Below, piece after piece: positions 9,397-15,919 of a stretch of DNA of 39,286 nt. Below the pieces are notes generated by a model, which worked only from the letters and a program-made list of their open reading frames with translations, was not told where the DNA came from and searched no databases. The DNA is taken from the NCBI GenBank assembly GCA_030038125.1, contig JASHPL010000122.1, positions 1 through 39,286 of the forward strand, given 5' to 3'. Numbering within the stretch: the first letter of the stretch is position 1; each line of letters opens with the position of its first letter. A program made the translations under genes and the position numbers. This DNA comes from Candidatus Sulfotelmatobacter sp. (GTDB taxonomy: Bacteria; Acidobacteriota; Terriglobia; Terriglobales; Acidobacteriaceae).

Positions 9397-10593
9397 CTAA
9401 CGGTCGATTTCCCCGAGCACAATGTCAATGCTCCCAATCGCCGCCACAACATCTGCGATCAATCGTCCCTCGCACATCGTAGGAAGTGTTTGCAGATTGG
9501 CCAGACACGCGGCTCGCATGTGGACGCGATAAGGTTTGGCCGTCCCGTCACTCACAATGTAATATCCCATCTCGCCTCGCGGCGATTCCACCGCCTGATA
9601 AACTTCACCTGCCGGAACCGCAAAGCCTTCCGTGATGATCTTAAAGTGGTAGATGAGCGATTCCATCTGCGTTTTCATTTTTTCCCGGTCGGGCAGCACT
9701 ACGTGCGGCGCATTCGCCTTGATCGGGCCCTCGGGCATACCGTCGAGCGCCTGGCGCACGATTCCAATCGATTCTCGCAGTTCCTGCACCCGGCACATGT
9801 ATCGCGCGAAAACGTCGCCTTCCTGCGAGATCGGTACCTTGAACTGAAACTTGTCGTAGCTCGAGTACGGCATGTCTCGGCGGAAGTCAAAATCGACGCC
9901 GCTGCCGCGCAGCGTCGGCCCGCTTGTTCCCAGAGCGATCGCGTCTTGAGCAGTCATGCGAGCCACGCCCTTTGTCCGCATGGTCCAGATCGGATTTCCG
10001 GTCAGCAGGTTCTCGTATTCATCAACTTTCTCGGGGAAATATCCGGCGAAATCGCGAACGCGATCGAAAAATCCCAGCGGCGGCTCCAGCGCAATGCCTC
10101 CCACTCGGAAATATGACGTCATCATCCGCTGCCCGCTCACCATCTCAAACATGCGGAGGACTTCTTCCCGCTCGCGGAAGCAATACAAGAAGACCGTCAT
10201 CGCACCGATGTCCATGGCGTGTGTGCCCAACCACACCAGGTGGGAGTTAATCCTGGTCAACTCATTAAGCAAAACCCGCAGCCATTGTGCCTTTGGCGGG
10301 ATTTCCAGCCCCAGCAATTTTTCGACTGCGAGCACATAACAGAGATTGTTGGTCAGGGGGCAGAGATAATCGATGCGATCGGTCAGTGGGACGACCTGCT
10401 GGTAGAACTTCGCTTCGCAAGTCTTTTCAATCCCGGTGTGCAGGTAGCCGATATCCGGCATGATGCGCACTACAGTCTCCCCATCGATTTCGAGCAAAAC
10501 GCGCAGAACGCCGTGTGTTGACGGATGTTGCGGGCCCATGTTCAGGATCATGGTGCGATCCTGACCGGGTTCCAGCACCGGGCTGGCAGTCAT
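9397..10593 (-). CDS. nuoD: NADH-quinone oxidoreductase subunit D
   Basis: This 398-residue 49-kDa-type subunit lines the quinone cavity of complex I and descends from the large subunit of NiFe hydrogenase. Recognisable segments are MILNMGPQHPSTHGVLR with the quinone-site histidines, IGYLHTGIEKTCE, NSHLVWLGTHAMDIGAMT, and the C-terminal end IGSIDIVLGEIDR. The hydrogenase metal cysteines are absent, as usual. The ATG at 10593 is selected because the longer frame overlaps nuoC. Eight bases separate it from the nuoC stop. The stop is followed at once by the hairpin repeat. Confidence 0.97.
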   Translation of the reverse strand: MTASPVLEPGQDRTMILNMGPQHPSTHGVLRVLLEIDGETVVRIMPDIGYLHTGIEKTCEAKFYQQVVPLTDRIDYLCPLTNNLCYVLAVEKLLGLEIPPKAQWLRVLLNELTRINSHLVWLGTHAMDIGAMTVFLYCFREREEVLRMFEMVSGQRMMTSYFRVGGIALEPPLGFFDRVRDFAGYFPEKVDEYENLLTGNPIWTMRTKGVARMTAQDAIALGTSGPTLRGSGVDFDFRRDMPYSSYDKFQFKVPISQEGDVFARYMCRVQELRESIGIVRQALDGMPEGPIKANAPHVVLPDREKMKTQMESLIYHFKIITEGFAVPAGEVYQAVESPRGEMGYYIVSDGTAKPYRVHMRAACLANLQTLPTMCEGRLIADVVAAIGSIDIVLGEIDR

Positions 10594-10601
10594 GTGGGCC
10601 A

Positions 10602-11099
10602 CTAGCGATAACCCTCCACGGGGTAATCTTTGCGGAGAGGATGGCCTTCCCAATCCTCCGGCATGAGAATTCGCCGCAAGTACGGGTGACCAGTAAATCG
10701 AATGCCAAACAGGTCGAAAACTTCGCGCTCGAAATAGTTCGCGCCAGGCCACACCGCCGTGACGGAGTCAACCGCGGGACTGGAACTATGCAAACGAACC
10801 TTCAGACGCACCCGCTCTTTCTTCGCTATCGAGAGCACATGATAAACAACCTCAAAGCGCGGCTCCGATGGATACCAGTCTACGCAAGTGACGTCGGAGA
10901 GAAAATTAAAAGGGCAGGCCGGATCGTCCTTCAGCAACGCGCAGGCTTCACGGATGCTGCCGCGCTCGACATGGATGGTCATCTCGTCGCGGTCAAACTT
11001 CGTGCCCTGCACCGCAGCGGGATTCCAGGCAAGCAAGCGGGCCACCGCCGGATGATTCTTGAGTTGCGACAGATCTGTGATGGGGGCAACGAATGACAT
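10602..11099 (-). CDS. nuoC: NADH-quinone oxidoreductase subunit C
   Basis: This 165-residue 30-kDa-type subunit belongs to the quinone module of complex I. The family signature is the segment ANYFEREVFDLFGIRFTGHP followed by LRRILMPEDWEGHPLRKDYP at the C terminus. The ATG at 11099 overlaps the nuoA stop codon by one base (TGATG), suggesting termination-reinitiation. nuoB normally lies between nuoA and nuoC, but here the two genes are directly joined. It is not fused to nuoD, unlike in E. coli. Confidence 0.96.
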   Translation of the reverse strand: MSFVAPITDLSQLKNHPAVARLLAWNPAAVQGTKFDRDEMTIHVERGSIREACALLKDDPACPFNFLSDVTCVDWYPSEPRFEVVYHVLSIAKKERVRLKVRLHSSSPAVDSVTAVWPGANYFEREVFDLFGIRFTGHPYLRRILMPEDWEGHPLRKDYPVEGYR

Positions 11100-11485
11100 C
11101 AGGCCTTTCCTCGCGTTTCGCCCCAGTCGAGCACGCCCTTCTTCCAGATATAAAAGAAGCCGACGAGGAAAATCCCGATGTAAACCAGCATTTCCCACAA
11201 GCCGAAATGCTTGAGCTGCCGCAGGATTATTGCCCAGGGATAAATGAACACCGCTTCGACGTCGAACAAGATGAACAACATGGCGACCAGGTAGAACTTT
11301 ACCGAAAACGGCTGCCGCGAATCGCCTTGCGGCGTCATGCCGCATTCGTAAGGTGACAACTTGGCGCGTGTAGGCTTACGCTGACCGATCAGCCAGGAAA
11401 GCAGGATTATCGCAGTCGCAATCGCGCCCGCCAGCAGAATATGAATCAAGAACGGCAAGTAGCGAGCGAAATAATTGTCGGGCAT
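11099..11485 (-). CDS. nuoA: NADH-quinone oxidoreductase subunit A
   Basis: This 128-residue protein has three predicted membrane helices and is the first gene of the operon. The loop KLSPYECGMTPQGDSRQPFSVKFYLVA is the NuoA/ND3 signature, including the loop cysteine that marks active/deactive states in mitochondrial enzymes. FDVEAVFIYPWAI carries the conserved acidic pair. The start is the ATG at 11485. No Shine-Dalgarno sequence is visible, and the short upstream region is AT-rich, so the mRNA may have a very short leader. Confidence 0.96.
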   Translation of the reverse strand: MPDNYFARYLPFLIHILLAGAIATAIILLSWLIGQRKPTRAKLSPYECGMTPQGDSRQPFSVKFYLVAMLFILFDVEAVFIYPWAIILRQLKHFGLWEMLVYIGIFLVGFFYIWKKGVLDWGETRGKA

Positions 11486-11492
11486 AGCAGAA

Positions 11493-11504
11493 CGTATATA
11501 TAAT
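11493..11504 (-). promoter_or_regulatory. Possible -10 element for the nuo operon
   Basis: The minus strand reads ATTATATATACG eight bases before the nuoA ATG, an AT-rich island in otherwise GC-rich sequence. It resembles a -10 hexamer. No good -35 is seen at the proper distance; TTCGGC, 16 bases upstream, is a poor match. If used, the leader would be nearly absent. Confidence 0.3.
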
Positions 11505-11584
11505 TCGCGCCAAGCAGCGCCGAAACATTCTAGGTTATGGGCTTGGGTGCGAAGGTGTCAAGGGAAGGGCGGCCATTCCGCATG

Positions 11585-11674
11585 ATTTTGTGATTTGCAA
11601 GCGGGGAATTTTGTAATTTGAAAAATCGGCTCGTTTTCAGATCACAAAATTACCTGATTACCAAATTACAAAAT
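11585..11674. repeat. Dispersed inverted repeat, copy 2 (upstream of the 11673 gene)
   Basis: Left arm 11585-11617 and right arm 11641-11674 pair imperfectly, with about three quarters matching and one gap, around a 23-base loop. The minus strand carries the 22-nt core at 11666-11645 with one change: ATTTGGTAATC-A-GGTAATTTTG. The right arm ends on the start codon of the plus-strand gene at 11673. The element lies between divergent genes (nuoA and the unknown gene). Confidence 0.75.
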
Positions 11675-12257
11675 GATTTTTGGGTTCAATACCGATGTGA
11701 AGCACGGCGATACGATCTATCACGTGCAGAGCGAAGCGCGCGAGGGCGAGCATCTGCTCCAAACTCAGGTGTTCGTACGTGGCCGTTGTGTCGGTAAGCG
11801 TGCCAGGTCCTATGCCAACAGCGCGAGCGAAGCCCAGTCTGGGGACGCCCAGAAAGAGCACCAGCTTCGAGAACAGCACCGCCTTGTGCTGGACGCCATT
11901 CGGGAAGGCAAACTGGATTCCGTGCTGGATCGCGGCGAGCCCGAAGCTCTCGCCACCGTCAAAGAGCTGGAAGTGCTGTGGCTCAATGCCGATTCGGTGC
12001 TTTCCAACCGCAATCTGACGATGCAGTTGCGAGTGACCGAGGGCGGCGAAGCGGCGCCGGGCGCCCGGTTGACCTTCCGTTTCGCGCGTCCAGGTGCGGC
12101 GCCGTTCTACACACAAGCCGTGGCCGATTCGGTGGGATCCGCTGAAATTATGATCGAAGTCGAGGAAGCTGTGCTCCCCGATTCATCCCTGTTGGTGCAG
12201 GCGAACTACGAGGGGCGAACCGCAACTCGGAAGTTTGTTCTGCGCAAAGCCGACTAG
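11673..12257 (+). CDS. Conserved-looking protein of unknown function
   Basis: This 194-residue protein is soluble, with no signal peptide or membrane segment visible. I do not recognise a named family. The N-terminal third (MIFGFNTDVKHGDTIYHVQS) looks like beta strands. A charged helical stretch of about 40 residues follows, and the last 90 residues (TMQLRVTEGGEAAPGARLTF onward) read like a beta-sandwich, perhaps of the carboxypeptidase-regulatory or Ig type. The ATG overlaps the end of an inverted repeat and has no Shine-Dalgarno sequence. The stop codon abuts the next ATG, that of a ThiS-like gene, so the two are probably co-transcribed and may work together. The codon pattern looks like that of a real gene. 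Confidence 0.7.
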   Translation: MIFGFNTDVKHGDTIYHVQSEAREGEHLLQTQVFVRGRCVGKRARSYANSASEAQSGDAQKEHQLREQHRLVLDAIREGKLDSVLDRGEPEALATVKELEVLWLNADSVLSNRNLTMQLRVTEGGEAAPGARLTFRFARPGAAPFYTQAVADSVGSAEIMIEVEEAVLPDSSLLVQANYEGRTATRKFVLRKAD

Positions 12258-12515
12258 ATGACAAACCATTCTTCCATGAAACTTTACATCAACGGAGAGG
12301 AACGCGAGTTTGGCGCACCCGCCGATTCGCAGACTCTGGCGGTGCTCGTGGAAACTCTTGGCATGAAGGCAGACCGGGTCGCGGTGGAGCTAAACCGCAA
12401 CATCGCCCCGCGCGACCGCTGGGCCGACACGAAGCTGAAGGAAGGCGACCACCTCGAAATCGTACATTTCGTCGGTGGCGGCTCGGACTGTGAATCCCGC
12501 CAGGAACTCTCTTAG
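12258..12515 (+). CDS. thiS: ThiS/MoaD-like ubiquitin-fold sulfur carrier with C-terminal tail
   Basis: This small beta-grasp protein resembles ThiS, which carries a thiocarboxylate on its terminal glycine for thiazole synthesis. The core shows MKLYINGEERE, the TLAVLVETLGM helix, VAVELNRNIAPRDRWADTKL, and GDHLEIVHFVGGG. The start is either 12258, directly after the upstream stop, or the more family-like ATG at 12276 (79 residues). In ThiS the protein normally ends at Gly-Gly. Here ten further residues (SDCESRQELS) follow the glycines at about 67-69, so activation would need trimming or a different role. No thiG, thiF or thiE is adjacent. The fold assignment is good; the thiamine role is uncertain. 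Confidence 0.8.
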   Translation: MTNHSSMKLYINGEEREFGAPADSQTLAVLVETLGMKADRVAVELNRNIAPRDRWADTKLKEGDHLEIVHFVGGGSDCESRQELS

Positions 12516-12723
12516 TCACTCCCTCACGTTTCAATTCGCTAGCTGATTCACAGCGGATCATGCCTAAAATATGCGAAACATGCTCGTTGTGCGAATAACT
12601 TGAAGTAATTCGCCAGTATTTCGCAACCGCGTAAGCGAATACTTCGGTAACTTCGCCCGATGACGCCAGCCGTGCTAGAAAGGCTTTATAACAAAGCATT
12701 TCAGATCACAGAACCGGCAGCAT

Positions 12724-12731
12724 GGGGAGGA
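12724..12731 (+). promoter_or_regulatory. Ribosome binding site deciding the 12735 start
   Basis: GGGGAGGA lies three bases before the ATG at 12735, with the GGAGG core four to five bases away. This favours the internal start over the longer in-frame ATG at 12660, which has no such site. Confidence 0.7.
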
Positions 12732-12734
12732 GAC

Positions 12735-12998
12735 ATGGTCGGTGAACTGGACATCCTGAATGAGTGGATTCCGGAGCAAATGCAGCCAGGTACCGTCTTT
12801 GTGCTGGAGAACGCCGGCGAGATCGGAGAAAAGGAAGATCCTTATTGGGCCGTGCTCTCCTGTCCAGCTTGCGGCATGCTGGGCCTGATTACGCGGAAAC
12901 AGATCAACGGTTTAATTCCTGTGATTTGCGGATCAGAGCACTGTTCAGCGCAATTCTTTATCCGCGAGAGCGAAGTCGTAGCACGCAAGCCCTTCTGA
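12735..12998 (+). CDS. Small zinc-ribbon-like protein of unknown function
   Basis: This protein of 87 residues contains a CPAC pair (VLSCPACGMLG) and a second pair in CGSEHC about 24 residues later, a spacing that fits a single zinc ribbon. No membrane segment is present. I do not recognise a specific family. The start at 12735 is chosen for its strong Shine-Dalgarno sequence; a longer form from 12660 would add 25 residues. It stands alone, about 220 bases after the ThiS-like gene and 260 bases before the ATPase gene. The 12999-13259 stretch shows no convincing gene. Confidence 0.7.
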   Translation: MVGELDILNEWIPEQMQPGTVFVLENAGEIGEKEDPYWAVLSCPACGMLGLITRKQINGLIPVICGSEHCSAQFFIRESEVVARKPF

Positions 12999-13259
12999 CG
13001 TAGTCCTAAGGGTATTTTGTATTTCGAGCGGAGCAGAATTGCCAAGACCGGCTATTCTGCGGAGTCGAGAACCGCGCTTTTCCTCCCGCCGTGCCTCAAA
13101 GTTTCCTAAACCTCGACCATCCTTTCCGTCGGTCTCGGCCGGAAGGGCTCGGCTCAGCAGGGCCAAAAGCCACCCCTTCCTGACCGTGGTACGATGTTGG
13201 TCGACAAGTAACCGAAATTTCAGGCTGTCCCGCGCCCCGTCCCGCTCGTTGGCCTTCGT

Positions 13260-14192
13260 ATGTACAAGGAATTTTTTGGATTACGAGCCAATCCGTTTAA
13301 TGTTAACCCGGACCCGCGCTATCTATTCTTGACGCGGCATACCGAGGAGGCGCTGGCCTGCCTCACCTATGGAGTGCAAAGCCGAAAGGGCTTCGTACTG
13401 CTTACCGGTGAGGTGGGAACGGGAAAAACCACGCTCATCAACAAACTACTCGAGTGGTTGCGCCTGCAGCAGGTGGCGACAGCTTTCGTCTTCAACTCGC
13501 GTATGAACGTGCCGAACTTCCTCGACTACATGATGGCCGATTTCGGCATACGCTGTGAGTCAAGAGCCAAAAGCCAAGTCTTGTTACGACTGTACAACTG
13601 GTTGCTGGATCGCTATCGCGCTGGGGAAACTGCCGTTCTAATTGTCGATGAGGCGCAGAATCTGGCGGACGAAGTGCTTGAAGAGATCCGCATGTTGACC
13701 AATCTGGAAACTTTCACCGAGAAATTGTTGCAGATCGTGCTGGTCGGTCAGCCGGAACTGGAGCAGAAACTGAAGCAGCCGCACATGCGCCAGTTGCGCC
13801 AGCGTTTGACTCTGCGTGCCAAGACGTATCCCTTATCACTCGATGAAACCAAAGCGTACGTGCAGCAGCGGCTAAGGATTGCCGGCTCCAACGGGCAGCA
13901 GATCTTCAGCCCGGAAGCGTTGGTTTCCATCCATCGTTACGCTTCCGGGATTCCTCGTGTGATCAATCTCCTCTGCGAGCATTGTCTGGTTAGCGCATTC
14001 GTCGATCAGCAGAAGCTTATAGGACCCATGGTTGTCGACTCCGTGGCACGCGATTTCGATCTGGGGGACAGCTCGCCTTCTGCTGCTCTCGCCGCACTCA
14101 TCCCTCGGCCAAATGGCGACAAGTTCGATTTGACCGAAGCGTTACGGTCCCTGTCTACGCTCGCTGAACGTCTGCGAGATTCCGAACAGTAG
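13260..14192 (+). CDS. ExeA/GspA-type AAA ATPase
   Basis: This 310-residue AAA ATPase resembles ExeA/GspA, which in Gram-negative bacteria helps assemble type II secretion secretins. The N terminus (MYKEFFGLRANPFNVNPDPRY) is the typical family opening. Walker A is GEVGTGKTT at about residues 50-58, and Walker B is AVLIVDEAQNL with D130 and E131. A C-terminal winged-helix-like part includes ASGIPRVINLLCEHCL. The peptidoglycan-binding tail of longer ExeA proteins is missing, so this is the short form. Secretin and pseudopilin genes lie about 4 kb away on the other strand, which supports a link to that system. No Shine-Dalgarno sequence is clear. Confidence 0.85.
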   Translation: MYKEFFGLRANPFNVNPDPRYLFLTRHTEEALACLTYGVQSRKGFVLLTGEVGTGKTTLINKLLEWLRLQQVATAFVFNSRMNVPNFLDYMMADFGIRCESRAKSQVLLRLYNWLLDRYRAGETAVLIVDEAQNLADEVLEEIRMLTNLETFTEKLLQIVLVGQPELEQKLKQPHMRQLRQRLTLRAKTYPLSLDETKAYVQQRLRIAGSNGQQIFSPEALVSIHRYASGIPRVINLLCEHCLVSAFVDQQKLIGPMVVDSVARDFDLGDSSPSAALAALIPRPNGDKFDLTEALRSLSTLAERLRDSEQ

Positions 14193-14294
14193 CAACGTTT
14201 TACTCCGGGCTCTTAGGCAGATGCTCTCTTCGAGGCGAGTGGTGCTCGCTGCTGCCAAATCCAGTGACTGAGTTTCCGTCACGAAATTCGGGCA

Positions 14295-15104
14295 CTAGCG
14301 CTTGCCAGGCACGGTTGTTATCGATGGTTTCACCAATTTGAGGACAGGTTCTTTCAGTCCTGGTGTGGAGGCCAGCAGTCCACTCAACAACGGCTTAGGC
14401 TGATTGCAACGCAGCGGAGTGTTGTCCAACGTGGCGACGAATCCTCCGGCGCTTTCGACCAGTGCCACTCCCGCGGCGACATCCCATTCATGTTTCGGCG
14501 TCAGCGTGAAGGTAACATCTGCCTTCCCGGCTGCCACCAGGGCCAGCTTGTAGGCGACCGAACCCATCGGTCGAATCTCGAATTCACCACCCTCGAATTG
14601 TTGCCACTCACCACGCTTGACTTCACTCCGGCTGGCCAGAATCACAGCCCCCTTCAGGCTCGTCTTCGAGGTTGGATGAGCGGGTTCGCCGTTGTACCGA
14701 ACTCCGCAATCGACGGCGCCCGTAATGGTTTCCTGGGTTGCTGGATTGTAAATTCCTCCAGCAACCGCGCGCCCGTCTTCAACGAATGCAATGGAAACAG
14801 AGAACTCCGGCAGGCCCAGAACGAACTCTCGCGTGCCATCTAACGGATCGACCACCCAGACGTGTGATTTCCCGAGGCGCGACTGATCATCGATGCTTTC
14901 CTCAGAAAGCCAACCTTCGCCAGCGCGCAGAAGACTCTGGCGCAGAACGGCATCTACGGCACGATCGGCCTCCGTTACCGGATCGTGTCCGGCTTTGTAT
15001 TCAGCTTCGATTTCACCCGGCGTGAACCGAGCAAAAACAGTTCGCGCAGCATCGAGGGCGGACTGAATGCGTTCGAGAATGTCGTCGTAGGAAGATGTGG
15101 TCAT
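14295..15104 (-). CDS. cysQ: Inositol monophosphatase-family protein, CysQ-like 3'(2'),5'-bisphosphate nucleotidase
   Basis: This 269-residue enzyme belongs to the metal-dependent, lithium-sensitive phosphatase family. Motifs are SEESIDD at about residue 65, the metal-binding VVDPLDGTREF at about 81-91, and HEWDVAAGVALVESAGG near the C terminus. The GTREF form is closer to CysQ than to inositol monophosphatase. CysQ removes PAP, the by-product of PAPS use, which fits its position downstream of sat-cysC and a sulfate-type transporter. The ATG at 15104 is preferred because the longer frame runs into the upstream gene. Substrate specificity is inferred from motif and context. Confidence 0.85.
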   Translation of the reverse strand: MTTSSYDDILERIQSALDAARTVFARFTPGEIEAEYKAGHDPVTEADRAVDAVLRQSLLRAGEGWLSEESIDDQSRLGKSHVWVVDPLDGTREFVLGLPEFSVSIAFVEDGRAVAGGIYNPATQETITGAVDCGVRYNGEPAHPTSKTSLKGAVILASRSEVKRGEWQQFEGGEFEIRPMGSVAYKLALVAAGKADVTFTLTPKHEWDVAAGVALVESAGGFVATLDNTPLRCNQPKPLLSGLLASTPGLKEPVLKLVKPSITTVPGKR

Positions 15105-15130
15105 TTTAAGAGGCAGGTTCGATGCGGCAC

Positions 15131-15901
15131 TTACGCCCACAGCATGCGTGCTCCGGTGATCAGCAAGAGCGCACACAGAATTCGCCGCAGCCACAGCATC
15201 GGCATGCGTGTGCTCAAATGCGAGCCCAACAGCCCGCCGGGAATCGAGCCGATGAGCAGCGACACAACCAACCCGGGATCGACATTTCCCAGGCGAAAAT
15301 GGAGAAAGCTCGTGACGCCAGTCAAAATGATGGCATGGACAATGTCAGTGCCGACATTCACTTTGGGTGGGAAGCTGTAGAACAACAACAGCAGCATCAT
15401 GATGATGCTGCCCGAACCCACTGAGGTCATTCCCACGAGAAATCCTGCAATGAGTCCAATGCCTACCATTCCCGCAAATCCCTTCATGGTGGGAGGACGG
15501 TTTGCCACCCGCTCCTCGATCCGTCTTTGAAACAGCATCAATGTGGGAATGACGAGCAACAGAACGCCCACGGCGCTCTTGATAAAGCTGTTCACTCCGT
15601 CGCCATAAAGATGGCGGATGTGCATCAGCAGATTGACTCCAATAATCGAGCCGGGAACGCTTCCCAGGGCCAGCGCGATGACGACGTTGCGCCGCACGGT
15701 TCCTCGCTTCAGGTGCAGCAGGCTGGCGGGAATTTTGGTGAAGAAGTTGAACAGGGCGTCCGAGCCAACTGCAATGATCGCTGGCACCCTCAAACCGAAA
15801 ATCAGAACCGGCAACAGCAGAACACCGCCGCCGACGCCGGTCATGCCAATGAGGAGGCCAACGATAAAGCCAACGAAGATTTTTGCCGCCAACAGTTCCA
15901 T
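15131..15901 (-). CDS. TauE/SafE-family membrane transporter
   Basis: This 256-residue protein has about seven or eight hydrophobic segments. The TauE/SafE family moves sulfite, sulfonates or other anions across the inner membrane. Two similar halves are visible, each opening with a glycine-rich stretch (GLLIGMTGVGGGVLLLPVLI and GLIAGFLVGMTSVGSGSIIM), as usual for the family. It lies between sat-cysC and cysQ with short gaps (18 and 26 bases), so the three genes are probably one operon. Sulfate or sulfite transport is therefore likely, though the substrate cannot be read from the sequence. Confidence 0.88.
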   Translation of the reverse strand: MELLAAKIFVGFIVGLLIGMTGVGGGVLLLPVLIFGLRVPAIIAVGSDALFNFFTKIPASLLHLKRGTVRRNVVIALALGSVPGSIIGVNLLMHIRHLYGDGVNSFIKSAVGVLLLVIPTLMLFQRRIEERVANRPPTMKGFAGMVGIGLIAGFLVGMTSVGSGSIIMMLLLLFYSFPPKVNVGTDIVHAIILTGVTSFLHFRLGNVDPGLVVSLLIGSIPGGLLGSHLSTRMPMLWLRRILCALLLITGARMLWA

Positions 15902-15919
15902 GCTCGGTGCGCCTTCTGT

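Noticed and set aside
12289-12699. 136-codon minus-strand frame across the ThiS-like gene
   Set aside because: It lies opposite a recognisable beta-grasp gene, has an odd Arg/Pro-rich composition and shows no family match, so it is a shadow.
14193-14294. Terminator between the convergent ATPase and cysQ genes
   Set aside because: Only 5-bp stems (GCGAG/CTCGC, GTGAC/GTCAC) without T-runs are present, too weak to call.
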